Positions 54,025 through 64,000 of a stretch of 64,000 bases of DNA are shown here, one piece after another; position 1 is the first letter of the stretch, and every line of letters starts with the position of its first letter. A model generated the notes under the pieces. It had not been told where the DNA came from and made no database searches. It saw only the letters and a program-made list of their open reading frames with translations. Made by a program: the position numbers and the translations under genes. The DNA is from Stercorarius parasiticus. Lineage: Eukaryota; Chordata; Aves; Charadriiformes; Stercorariidae. The stretch lies in assembly GCA_013396915.1 (NCBI GenBank), contig VWZL01000203.1:62001-126000 (forward strand), in the 5' to 3' direction.

Positions 54025-56279
54025 TCTATGTCTAATATGTGGAGTTTTAAAATCTACATTCTACAACTGAAGCTCAACTGGGTCATTTGTAGTTTCATTT
54101 TCCTCCAGCTCTAACTTTATTTTGGATGATGGTTGATGGAGAGAATCCTTCTTGAGCTGAGTTTGGTTGTGCCTCTTGGTTGGTAATCAGACATACACAT
54201 TACAAGAAAAACACACTCATTTTGTAGTTAGGGAGTCTTACAGAGCTACTCTGGTTCTTGAACATTGAGGCAACTACTGGAAATACCAATGCTTACAAAG
54301 CATTAACACTAAAAAAATCTTTGATATGCTATACTTGTTTTCAGTTGTGTTAACTGTTTGCATAGAATGGTTTTGCTGTTTTGCTGAAGTAATTCTGTTT
54401 ACAGGTATGTAGACTTTGCATGTATCTTATTTTTCTGTAGATTGGCTGTAGGCAAAGCACAAAGTGTCATTTTGGGATTGCACTAGTTTATTAGGCTAAC
54501 TAAAGTAAAATTTTTAACTTGAATTACTGCTTTGTATCTGTATATGAGAATACTGTCAGAAATACAACAGGGTTCAGATGTGAATGTTCTGATACCAGTT
54601 CTTGTAATAAGAGTGAACTTGCCATGTAACTCTGGTCTCTCCTTTGCATACACAGTTGCTGCTGACCACCCATCCTCTCTTCCTTCTGTCCAGCGCTTCT
54701 TCAGGGGAAACCTGTAAAAACAAGGCCTTAACACAACCTTCCTAGAGAATTCAGCAAAACACTATGTTTCAGCAGCCCATTTGGGCCTTCGCAGGGCAGG
54801 GGTCTTCAGCACCTCTGCTGGCTTATTAGCCCGGATTTGCTGTTTGGTGTTACAGGGTGCTTCTCCAGTGTTTACTGTCAGGTTTTCTGAAAATTTGTTC
54901 AGTTAAGAATTAAATTGGGTTACAGCAAAGTGTTTCTGTTGTGGCTGAGAAGGACTTGGGGGTAAGTGGGAAGGTGATTAGAGAGATGGGAAAGAGGGAA
55001 GGAAATTAAATAGTGTCCTTCATCCCGAATTGCTGTAAGCTTGTGAACATATACTGAAGGTGATGGATATTAGGCAGCACAGCCTGCAGAGCATTTGAAA
55101 ATATTATCTTTAAAAAAAATTCTTTATGACTTCCTGCTGGGATGATTTTAAGTGAAATACAGTGGAGAAATTTATTTACAGCTTAAGCTCCGTCTGTCTT
55201 CTCTCACACCCCCCCTACCTCTTTAATGAAGCTTAATATCATTTGTCAGAAATAATTATACGCAGATGGAGCTTTTCTGGTGGATAATGGTCTCAACATG
55301 GAAGATTTTTTCCCGTAATGAAGAATGCCCAAACTTTAAATGTCTGTTTGATTTTAATTTGAGAGTGTCTTTTTTCCGTGCAATATTTATTTATTTTGCA
55401 GCAAGTTCTATAAAGCATGCTCTGCTCTCATTTCAGCTGTGCTTTTCAAAGATTGGTATTTTTCAGTGCTGTGTGATGACGTACAGCTATGTGCTGGCCT
55501 GAATAGAATTGTGGTAATTCACCAGAAATCAATGTATGAGATCATGATGGTAATCCCTATCAAAGTATGGAAAGGTTAGAGTACTTGGGAGGGATTCTCA
55601 TGGTACGTTCCGCTCCCCTCTCTTCCCTTTTAAGCTTTTGAGAAGAGTCTCACATCAAGGCATTTGCCATAGTACTTCAGTCCATACGGTAAACAGATTG
55701 GATAGAATCGCAGCAAGTCATTTAGGCAATTAAGAAATTCCATTCGGGTTACGACAACTGAAGAGAACCATAGGAATCTCATGTGGTAAGATTCATAGTC
55801 TGTGTCAGAGAAAGCGAAAGGGGGTTTTTTGTACTTGTTTTTAAGTAGCCATTTCCTTTTTTAACATAGAATGAATGATATAGGGGAAAAGTTCCTTGGA
55901 CTGGATCTTGCAGGATTTCGGTTTGACAATATGCAAGTATTTCTCCCTTTTTTGTTACTATTTTGATTTTCTGTGAGAGTTGCATTTGCATTCCTGAGTG
56001 TCTTTTATACACAACCAGGTTGTAGTGACTTTCCATCTCCTGCCACCCTCAGTTCTGAACAGTCGCCTACCCCAGTGGCTGCTTTGCTCATTAATATCTT
56101 TCCCCTGAGTTAGATGAAAGGTAGTTCTTAGTCTTACAGTTACAGTCCACAAAAATGTGTTAAAGATTTATGCACAGAGACAGCGATGCAAACTTCAGGA
56201 CTTTTTTCCTCCTTCACATGTGTTTTGTTTTTATGAAGTAATACTTATCACTGATTTTAAAAAAATGCTGTTGCTATTT

Positions 56280-56304
56280 GGGGGGGGGCGGGGAGGGCAG
56301 GGGA
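56280..56304 (+). other. G-quadruplex motif in the last intron
   Basis: Nine G, then C, four G, A, three G, CA and four G give four G-tracts with loops of one or two bases, which fits the canonical intramolecular G4 pattern. It is on the transcribed gene's sense strand, about 0.8 kb before the terminal exon's acceptor, and is followed by T tracts. Folding in the transcript is an inference. Confidence 0.65.
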
Positions 56305-57114
56305 GGAGACATTCTAAGAATTTTTTTTTTTCTTTTTTTTTTTCTCCCACATGCTTCTGGAGTTGCGTTTTTCTATACAGAACCTTCAGGTCTCATCAGT
56401 TGCAATACGTTTTCTGAAATAAACTTTTGCAGACAGGGAGTATATTGAAACTGGTTTAGCTTTACTAAGTCTAAGTATGGATTTTACTAATCTGTTTCTT
56501 AACAGATGGCTAAACCAGTCTAACTCTTGTTCTGCTGCTGCTTTACGTGCAGCTAAGTTTCTCTGTTCAAGTTCATGTATAGTTTTCATCTGTTCTCATT
56601 TTTCCCTTGGAGGTCTTAAATGGTAGTTATTTCAGTCTCAGTCACCGTATGAGCCGGTTGCTCTGTCAAAGATTTCCTTTCCTTATTGAGTGGGCAGGGT
56701 CTTAGTTTATTTTTAACAGACAGGAAAAAAAGGGTTTGACAACGGCCCTCGCTTCTCTCGCTCCCTACCTGCAGCCACTAACACTCTTGAAAAAAAAAAA
56801 AAAATTAGCTAATTAAGGAAGGTGCTATGTATTTTGGTAAAGAAAAGGTCACACTGCCCTTGGAATAATTTTGCTTAGTTTCAGGCCTTTGTTGCTTTCT
56901 TTGGGGCTGTCATGTTATTTTTCTGTCACTATATGAGTAGACCTAAAGCTGACACTGTGCAGGTTTAAAACTGTGTGTTATGTGACAGGAGAAATGTCAG
57001 CATGAACAACTCCGACTCTGGCAGCTGGATCAGATTTGATATTTCAGTAGTTCTTAGCTTCAGTTGACATGGTTTTATTTTAATTATGTGCTTAACTCTT
57101 CCCGGCCTCCTTAG

Positions 57115-57224
57115 CAAGAACCACAATTGAAAAAGGACAAAAGGAATATCTGATTTTTCTAGAACAGTTAAATGCTCTACATTTCTACTTTGAAGACTTT
57201 ATAAGAAGATACACGAACATCTGA
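57115..57224 (+). CDS. Terminal coding exon with stop codon, same unrecognised gene
   Basis: The acceptor is preceded by a good pyrimidine tract (CTTCCCGGCCTCCTTAG). The first two bases, CA, complete the serine codon begun by the final T of the exon at 53254. The frame then reads Arg-Thr-Thr-Ile-Glu-Lys-Gly-Gln-Lys-Glu-Tyr, followed by a hydrophobic and aromatic stretch (Leu-Ile-Phe-Leu-Glu-Gln-Leu-Asn-Ala-Leu-His-Phe-Tyr-Phe-Glu-Asp-Phe), and closes with Ile-Arg-Arg-Tyr-Thr-Asn-Ile before TGA at 57222. This makes 35 residues after the junction serine. The pattern suggests an amphipathic C-terminal helix that could mediate oligomerisation or partner binding, an inference from heptad-like Leu/Phe spacing. 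The contrast with the preceding disordered exon is typical of a low-complexity linker ending in a short docking helix. The alternative, two chance open segments with matching phase, is less likely. I cannot name the protein. Confidence 0.68.
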
Positions 57225-58490
57225 GATATTGCTGTAAATGTCAAAAAATACTCTGAAGATTTCAGCCCAGAAAGAAGGTGATGATCACGGACTACACCTT
57301 ACCTCTGTGTGTGCTGAATTTTAGATTCCTAAATATGAATTTTCAGGACTGAATGCCTGTAAGTTTTGGCTAGTTGTTGTATATCCTCTAGAGTTTGAAC
57401 TGTTGCATGTCAAGCTAAGTGTTTAAGACACAATTAGTTTATCTCAAACACTTAAATTTGCAAGACAAGTTTGAAGAGTGCTTCAAAACATTGGGTTTTT
57501 TATTAAGTACTTGCATGCACTGCAAGCACTGAAAATCCCCCAGTTATGAAGTTATTTTAGTGAAGTTACTTTACGTACATAAAGTGTACTACATCTAAGA
57601 CAGAGATGCACCAGGCTTCTCTAAAACATCTCTGGCAGAAAGGTGAGAGATTGGGGTTTTTTCTGCTGCACCTATTGGATGTTTCTACTCTGAATTTCAT
57701 GGTTTGTTGAAGCGTGACTGTGTAAAAAGCCACATAGGCTATAGTAGTAGAAAAGTAATGGTTTTTTTTCTGTGTTTGGAATATAAAAAAAATCTTATGT
57801 CAGTTTTTTCAACACAACCTTATGAAAAATGGATAAACAAGTGCATCCTTTCTTCTTTTTTTTGTTGAATGGCCTTCTCTCTGACACTATGCAAAAGGTT
57901 TCTACCAATTTATGACGACTTCACAGTTTTTGCATTTTGCCTGACTTTGTCAGCAGAGTCAGAAATGACAGTTTTCCTACGTATGCTCTGAAAATACTTC
58001 ATATTTTGAGTTGTTATTGTGATAGCCTTAATTGTGCTTTGTGCCTTTTACATAAGGATAGTGATTTTTAAGGTGACAATTGCTCTTGGATGCTATCCAT
58101 TGTATAATTTTCTAAATGTCCTGGCTTTGAGAATTCAGTTGCTCATTGCAGTAAGAGTCACTTTTGTACATCATATCTTTTTTTCTAATTCTAGCTTTGT
58201 GAAACTTTTTCTGGCTCATCTGTGACTGAAAGTTATGTGCATACCCACTTCTATAAAGTATTAGATGTATAAACAGACCAAGCTAGCTACCTGTTTTTGT
58301 CTTGCTTGTCATACATGTTTGTAGAAAATAATTTGCTTTGTTGCTAACTTGATTTATTCTGATACTGATTTGTAGGTTTTTCTCTGATCCAAAAGAATGG
58401 AGTAACTGTTACACATATGCTGAGCTACAAAACTACCTGACCCACATGATTTAATATTGCAATTAAACCTGTACCTAAACATAACTGAGA
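57225..58490 (+). other. Probable 3' untranslated region
   Basis: This stretch follows directly after the TGA stop of the terminal exon. It has no coding potential and is AT-rich, as expected of a vertebrate 3' UTR. The right end is uncertain; I placed it shortly after the ATTAAA hexamer at 58462. The next canonical AATAAA (59632) lies inside a MIR-like repeat and is a weaker candidate. Transcript evidence would set the true end. Confidence 0.4.
58462..58467 (+). terminator. Candidate polyadenylation signal ATTAAA
   Basis: ATTAAA is the commonest variant of the vertebrate poly(A) hexamer. This one lies about 1.24 kb after the stop codon. The downstream sequence is not strongly GT-rich, so the call is weak. 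Confidence 0.25.
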
Positions 58491-58908
58491 AAACTGCAGC
58501 TAGGTGATGATGATGATGAATAATTCTAATTTTCCTTATCAGCTCACAAGATTGTCATGTGTTCTTTCTTCTTATACTCAATTTTGTGTGTCTTGTATCA
58601 GAGCATGAAGGGGCACACCTCTCATACAGCATATGCACCTGGCTGGGTTTTGATATTACAGTCATCTTTGGATTTCTATGCTACAGAATAAGAATTAGCT
58701 ATTTGCTCAGGCTTTTTCTTTTATGAAGTTAGATAATAGGATGGGGTATTTTACATCTTAAGGGACTTATTTTTTACCTTGTTTTCATTAGACGCTATGT
58801 ACAAATAGCCTTTTGGTACTGCTTTTAATGTTAAAATTAACTGTAATCCAGTTTTTCATTTGGATTATCATCAAACCTGGATTTTCTTGGATATTCATCA
58901 CAAAATAC

Positions 58909-58934
58909 ATATATATATATATATTTTTTTTTTT
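58909..58934. repeat. (AT)n followed by T-run
   Basis: About 16 alternating A/T bases pass into an uninterrupted T-run. Likely polymorphic in length. Confidence 0.85.
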
Positions 58935-59569
58935 AGTATCGATGCAAACACTTTTTCTTTGGGGATTTGCAAGAATGCTTTCAAATATAAAACCAGATTG
59001 AGTTGTGGGCTATTTGAGTTGTCTATTGAGATATGCCACTAGTATTAGGTGCCAGTACGGAACATACAGGCAGTTAGAGATTTGAACAAAACAGTGTCTA
59101 GTAGAAGTGTCACCTTCAACATCATTTCATGGTGTGAGGATCTTTCTGTAAGTTTCGATTTAATCCCTACAGTCCCAGTTTCATTTGAAGAACATTTCTG
59201 GTTCTTCTAACATTTTAAGCAAAGCTCTGGCACGCAGATTTATGAAATGAACACTTCTTTCCACGTCTGTGGCATGATAATTTTGAAACATAATGAAGAC
59301 CAGCAGAACAGTACCACTGTTAATTGTTCCCTCTGATTTATAGTCGCCTCACGCTGCAGAGTAGACAGTGTATCCTAGGGTCCCGCTTATTAAAGTGAAA
59401 GGACCCCATGGAACATGAAACGGAAACAAAGTCACATAAGAAAAATGTGGGTTAGAGCTGCAGAGCTATCAAGGTTGTGTAAATATTATTTATAAAAATG
59501 TAATTTAGCTGCTGGTTTCAAAAGCGCATTTTTACACTTCAAGTTACAGCTATAAAGTAGGAAAGCGTC

Positions 59570-59657
59570 ATGTCTGTTTTACAATGAGGAAACTGAGGAA
59601 GAGCAGGTAACAGATTGAGACAATATCAGGGAATAAAGTGGAATCTGATTCCTATCT
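59570..59657 (-). mobile_element. MIR-like SINE, reverse orientation
   Basis: GTTTTACAATGAGGAAACTG and AGGAAGAGCAGGTAACAGAT, followed by a diverged core ending in TGGAATCTGATTCC, matches reversed MIR (TTTTACAGATGAGGAAACTG, AGGCACAGAGAGGTTAAG, TGGGATTCGAACCC). The only canonical AATAAA downstream of the gene (59632) lies inside it, so that hexamer comes from the repeat. Confidence 0.72.
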
Positions 59658-61461
59658 CCATTTACCTTGTTATGGTTAAATTTACCAGCCGTCAGCAGCA
59701 GTGCAGCAGTCCAGTTTTACTTCATCCTCCAAAAGCTGCATGTAGATTAAAAATCCACAAAAGCAAATAATGACAGATCTGTAAAACTAGAATTCAAAAA
59801 GCATGTGTTCGTATGTGACATAATCCTCTTATCTGTTTAGTAATGACATAACTTAAATTACCGTGCACCTTATACATTCTGCAGCAAACAAGCAGTTAAG
59901 TGCTATGAAGTTCTTTGGCTTTTTTTTTCCCTTAAAAGAGTGTATTCTGTCTGTACAGACTGAATGTAGAGATTTATGTTCCTGTTTGTTTATGTATTGG
60001 TGTTTGTAATTAATGACTGTTTTCAAACTCAATTGTGTAGATTAATTAGATCATGTCTGTACCGATTCAGGAAATGCACAACTAGATTATTGGTTTGGAC
60101 AGGTCTCCAAAGATGAGTTCTTTCCTGTGTTGCAAATAGCCATGAAATTCTCCCTGTCCTGGCTACAATGCTGCTGTCCAAGGAAATTCTGCTCTTACTA
60201 CTCTCTTCCAGCCCGTTGCACGCGGGGAGTCGGTATGCTTCTTCTGGGAAGGAACCATCACAGTACTGAAAGCTTAAGGCAGTGTTTGGGACATGCTTCT
60301 GTCACTCTGATCAACTGGTACTGAGCTTCAGGCTTCTTCACTTATTTTTCATGTTTGTTCATTATCTGGCTTGCAGTTCTTGTGTTCTCTGTAATTGTTT
60401 CAGTGTATTATTGTAATCTTAGGCTTTGTGCTCTTGTACAGGCTTGGCTTTGCTCCAATCTGCGTCTCTTCCTCTGCTCAGTAAGTGTTTCCAAGTGCTG
60501 TTGAAACACACCTGACATGTACTCTGGGTTCAAACTTAGCACTTCCTCAAACAGCAAAAAGAGGGGCGGTTAGCGGAGTATTTCACTTTTTCCTGCACAG
60601 GATGTTCTGACTGAGTGGAGTCACTTCACTTTACAAAGACTTCAGGAAGGGGAAACAAGAAGTTGCCCTGACTCGGGGCATGTCCTGCAGGACAGGTGGT
60701 CCTTGGCAATTGTTACTGTCTTTCAGGAAGGGAGGTGGACAATGCAGAAAGGCATTCTAAAGGTCAGTTTAAACATACAGAAATTATGATAGTCTATAAT
60801 AGTAAATAATAACAATATTAACATATATATAGAAATATAAGTAATACTTAACATTTTACTACTTGAGAGTTAGCAAGGTAACTGGTTTTGAACCCGTTTT
60901 TCCAAATTGATATATTTAGAGTACAGTTAACAGTAAGTTATAGAAAGCTAGGAATATCAGAAACCAAAAACATAACAGCTGTATTAACAAGACCTTTTAT
61001 TTTAATACATGATAATGCTGGAGTTACAGGATCTTGTTTAGTCCTTCAGTAATTCTGTGTTTGAATTTGCAAACTCGGTGATTCTCACAATTCTCCTAAT
61101 TTCTTAAGTAGCTTTCAATGTTTTTGCATTTTTAATCAGCTTCTCTTGGGATTACATTATTGCTGGGCAGTGGCTGCTTTTTTTTGGAAGAGGAGTTGCA
61201 AATGCCAGAAACCACACACAGGAAAAAAATAGGAGCAGAAGCTGTTGTTTAATCTGTTAATTGGATATAGAGTAGAAAGATATCTTTATTCTTCCCTTTT
61301 AATTTCTTGTTTGTGCTGAGAAAAAAAAATAGCAATCTACAGCCCTGTGGGTTATGTTAGAAGCTAGACATGTGGGCCTTTCACTGGGCACTGAAGTGTT
61401 TTCTATACCACAGTTAAATTCCCTTGAAACATTTATATTTGGGGGAATGAAGGTGCAGATA
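59658..61461. other. No recognised feature downstream of the gene
   Basis: AT-rich unique sequence, with an AT-dense patch near 60780-60860. The 65-codon open frame at 60127 shows no splice signals or family motif. Confidence 0.5.
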
Positions 61462-61532
61462 TATCACGGAATGGTAGTGGTTGGAAGGCACCTCTGGAGA
61501 TCATCTAGTCCAACCCCCCTGCCAGAGCAGGT

Positions 61533-61727
61533 TCACCTAGAGCAGGTTGCACAGGAACCATACAGGCAGGTTTTGAATGTCTCCAGAGAAGGAGACTCCA
61601 CCACCTCCCTGGGCAGCCTGTTCCAGTGCTCTGCCACCCTCAAAGGAAAGAAGTTTTTCCTTCTGTTCAGACAGAATTTCCTGTCTTCCAGTTTGTGCAC
61701 GTTGCCGCTTGTCCTGTCACTGGGCAC
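61533..61727 (-). pseudogene. CR1 ORF2 (reverse transcriptase polyprotein) C-terminal remnant
   Basis: The minus-strand frame of about 64 codons contains the conserved CR1 ORF2 tail, with [19 protein letters not shown] and Ser-Pro-Ser-Leu-Glu-Thr-Phe-Lys. This is the end of the retrotransposon's pol protein. No endonuclease or reverse transcriptase catalytic core is present, because the 5' part of the element is missing. It is a relic, not a functional gene. The two longer + strand open frames over the same bases are its antisense shadows. Confidence 0.88.
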
Positions 61728-61886
61728 TACTGAAAAGAGTCTGGCCCCATCCTCCTGACACTCACCCTTTAGATATTGATAAGCTTGATGAGATCCCCTC
61801 TCAATCTTCTCTTCTCCAGGCTAAACAGACCCAGGTCTCTCACCTTTCCTCATATGAGAGGTGTGCCATTCCCTTGGTCATCTTTG

Positions 61887-61900
61887 TAGCCCTCTGCTGG
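61887..61900 (-). promoter_or_regulatory. CTCF-like core motif inside the CR1 element
   Basis: On the minus strand this reads CCAGCAGAGGGCTA, which matches the first 12 positions of the CTCF core exactly. It belongs to the CR1 sequence itself, so other copies of this CR1 type should carry it. Confidence 0.3.
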
Positions 61901-61958
61901 ACTCTCTCCAGTAGTTCCCTGTCCTTCTTGAACTGGGGAGCCTAGCACTGGACACAGT

Positions 61959-64000
61959 AAATATCCTGAATCATGCTAAGTAATAAGCCTACCTTTGTGT
62001 ATAGCCGAGAAGGAAGGACTGGTGTTCTACTGTACCTGGCTTCCCTTTTTTTTCATGCAGAATTTTTATCAAAGCTATGGGAAGTACACTGCCCCATTTC
62101 AAATAATGCAAAGAAGCCTGTACTAGCCATTATGTATACCAAAAGATTCAACATAATGACTTCCACATAGAATTGCACAGTCAAGCCTATACTACATAGT
62201 ATTGAATTATGCATGACATTTTTTATGGTGGAACAAAAACAGTAGCAGAAGGAAGTGCTGCAAAGGACATGCCGCCTTCACTGGTTATTAGGCACGGGTG
62301 TGCCTGCATGCAAATCCCAAGATATTCTTTGTTGAAACTCTGGTGCTGTGCTCTACAAATCAAAGCTATATGAAAGTAATACCTAATGAGGGAAGACTAA
62401 ATAAAAGAAAAATTCTGACACAGGGAAGTGCAGAATACATACCAACTTATTTTACTTAGATGGTGAAAAATGAAGATCTTATATTTAGTTAGATGCTGAA
62501 AGCATCAACTAGTGTAAATATTTACTGTACAATAATTGAAAAGGATTAGTCTTATTTGATAGTCCACAGTGACGATGCCTGTCAGTGTCTATTCAGTGAA
62601 AACTGTAAGCATCTAACTAAAATTATTTAAAGAGCTGCTGCCTCTTAAGAGGCAGTTGTGATCTAAAGTCAGTTCACTGAAATTCCATACCCTGTTGTAT
62701 ATATTTTGATATATACCACATCCTATTGTATATATTGTTACTCAAATTCTATATTGAAACCAAATACTGCATACTTGGTCTTTGAAAGTTGAGACTGACT
62801 TAATGGACCAAAAGTTTTCAGTGGAGAATTTGGTAAGGGTTCTGTTGCAGTATTGATTTTCTTCCCAAATGCACCAGACCCTAGGCTAGGCTTTTTTTTT
62901 TTTTGAGCCTTTCACAATAGTATTAGTAACATAGATGATATTTACATTTATTTTTTTTTATATTCTAGCCTAGAAAAAGGTATGTTGTAAAAAATGATTG
63001 GAGCTTACTTGACTATTTCTGTTTGTTGCAAAGCAGATGTTGCTCCCAATGCTGTCAGGCCTGGAGCGGGCACTAACGTGTGATGGTGATACCAGGATGC
63101 TTGATCCATCCATCTGGGATGCTTCCCTGTTGGCCAGGGAAGGCATCCAGCCCATCCCTCCCAGTCCCCACTGCAGAAGCAAGCTTGGTTCTTCTCATGT
63201 GCAGACTTGTCTCTGCAGAGAGGTCCCCACCGCTCCCCTCCACTCACCCGTGAGCCGTGTCTCACCAGCTCCCTCCTTACCAGCCTGCAAACTCCAGCCG
63301 TCCCTCCCCTCGCAGCACTGTCTGTAACTTCTGCCAGCTGCTTATCCTGTTGCTTGTCACCCGCAGCCATTTCCTAGGTCCTGTTCGGTAGTTTCCCATG
63401 TCCCATTCACTCACTCAACCTCAGGGCAGGCCCTAATGAATGCCGAGGTGTTTGCCTGCAGGCCAAACACTGGCTCCCTGGCCCTTGTAACCACTCCTTT
63501 AAAGATTACCTGTTTCGGGGCTGTGAGATGGTGTATATTGCCGGAGGGACTTTTGGGGAAAACAGAAGACTCAAGTTCAACAGTCCTTCTCTGGAAAACT
63601 GAAAGTGTGAAACTTGTGAGATCTTTGTTCCCAAGTGCATTTCATTGAAATCAAATGCACCGAAATAATTTCCTCACGTCTTTCTCTCCCAGTTGCAAAA
63701 GTTTCTTTTATCTTTCTTGTAGTGTTACAATGCTCTGAGTTTTACAGGGTAGACAGTGTTAGCCAAGACCTGATGCTTACTGAAAAATAGAAATGAAAGA
63801 AAAACTTGAAGGGGGAGCATCTTGGAGAGAAGCAAAAAGAAGCAGTTTACTACCAGGCCAGACTTGGAAATATTGAAAAGAGAAAAACATCGCCAGAGCC
63901 CCAGTGCTGTTTTCCAGATATGCAAAGACTGGAGAAAAAAAAAAAAAAAAAAAAGGGAAAAAGTATTTTTCAGAGCGTGAAGACTTATGTTAAAGGTTAT
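61959..64000. other. Mixed sequence with a GC-richer patch
   Basis: An 18-bp perfect palindrome sits at 62638 and a clearly C/G-richer, CpG-poor stretch at about 63030-63500. Open frames occur on both strands there because stops are rarer in GC-rich DNA. No splice signals or recognisable protein. Confidence 0.5.
63935..63954 (+). repeat. Poly(A) tract near the right edge
   Basis: A 20-base A-run followed by GGGAAAAAG. No retroposon body could be recognised to its left. Confidence 0.85.

Larger units (their letters stand above)
53426..57114 (+). other. Last intron of the unrecognised gene
   Basis: The intron is bounded by GTAAGTG at the left and CCTCCTTAG at the right. It holds an (AT)n run at 54010-54024, a G-run with quadruplex potential at 56280-56304, and long T tracts just after it (56321-56343). 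It also contains a minus-strand open segment at 56386-56589, described under findings. I see no additional exon that keeps the phase. Confidence 0.6.
61462..61958 (-). mobile_element. CR1 LINE, 5'-truncated 3' end
   Basis: Read on the + strand, this begins with the complement of a CR1 3' terminus (CACGGAATGG...GGTTGGAAGGCACC, then GATCATCTAGTCCAACCCCC). It continues through the familiar CR1 tail: CTCCACCACCTCCCTGGGCA, GTTCCAGTGCTCTGCCACCC, GATGAGATCCCCTCTCAATC, CTTGAACTGGGGAGCC. The element therefore lies on the minus strand and is truncated at its 5' end, as most CR1 copies are. It is the longest and best preserved CR1 in the window. It is a fossil and encodes no intact protein. Confidence 0.95.

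Noticed and set aside
59632..59637. AATAAA as the gene's poly(A) signal
   Set aside because: It lies inside a reversed MIR-like repeat 2.4 kb after the stop codon; ATTAAA at 58462 is closer and outside any repeat, though also unproven.
61354..61945. 134- and 122-codon plus-strand frames
   Set aside because: Antisense shadows of the CR1 element; the meaningful frame is the minus-strand ORF2 remnant at 61533-61727.
63037..63370. Overlapping 96- and 121-codon frames on opposite strands
   Set aside because: Long frames on both strands of GC-richer DNA are expected by chance; no splice sites or protein family features.
1..64000. tRNA, rRNA, CRISPR, operon or phage signals
   Set aside because: No cloverleaf boxes, no regularly spaced direct repeats, and no dense coding. 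The sequence is plainly vertebrate noncoding DNA with sparse exons.

Overview
This window reads as vertebrate nuclear DNA, most likely from a bird. It is AT-rich and CpG-poor, and the evidence is the truncated CR1 retrotransposon 3' ends in the avian style (octamer tail related to ATTCTATG, and a CR1 ORF2 C-terminal peptide), worn MIR-type SINE remnants, and one confident pair of spliced protein-coding exons separated by kilobases. One undetermined base (n at 18176) points to a draft assembly. Nothing suggests a bacterial, phage or plasmid origin. There is no operon, CRISPR array, tRNA or rRNA gene that I can support.

Layout: from 1 to about 53250 I find no exon I would defend. This stretch is probably intron(s) of the gene below plus possible intergenic DNA. 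It holds CR1 fragments (11011-11070, 21541-21750, 33567-33681), MIR-like or other old SINE pieces (32010-32085, 39157-39236, 39332-39400), adenine/cytosine low-complexity tracts (33192-33293, 46635-46729, 49610-49698, and the complementary strand at 35929-35987), microsatellites, and several high-complexity stretches that look like conserved noncoding DNA (best: 30640-31090).

The only gene I can support lies on the + strand near the right end. An internal coding exon at 53254-53425 ends at a strong donor. A 3689-bp intron follows, and a terminal coding exon at 57115-57224 runs to a TGA stop. The split codon is restored exactly across the junction (T + CA = Ser). Together they encode an acidic, Ser/Thr/Asn/Gln-rich disordered tail ending in a short amphipathic, aromatic-rich helix. 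I do not recognise the protein. The 3' UTR should follow 57224, and a candidate ATTAAA polyadenylation signal sits at 58462.

Right of the gene are a MIR-like copy (59570-59657), a roughly 500-bp CR1 3' end (61462-61958, minus strand) with a decayed ORF2 C-terminus, and a visibly GC-richer patch (about 63030-63500). I found no evidence for a novel multi-gene system. The most checkable points are the unrecognised C-terminal exon pair, a set of CTCF-like motifs in a convergent arrangement (one inside the CR1), a G-quadruplex motif in the last intron, and a few weaker splice-bounded open segments.
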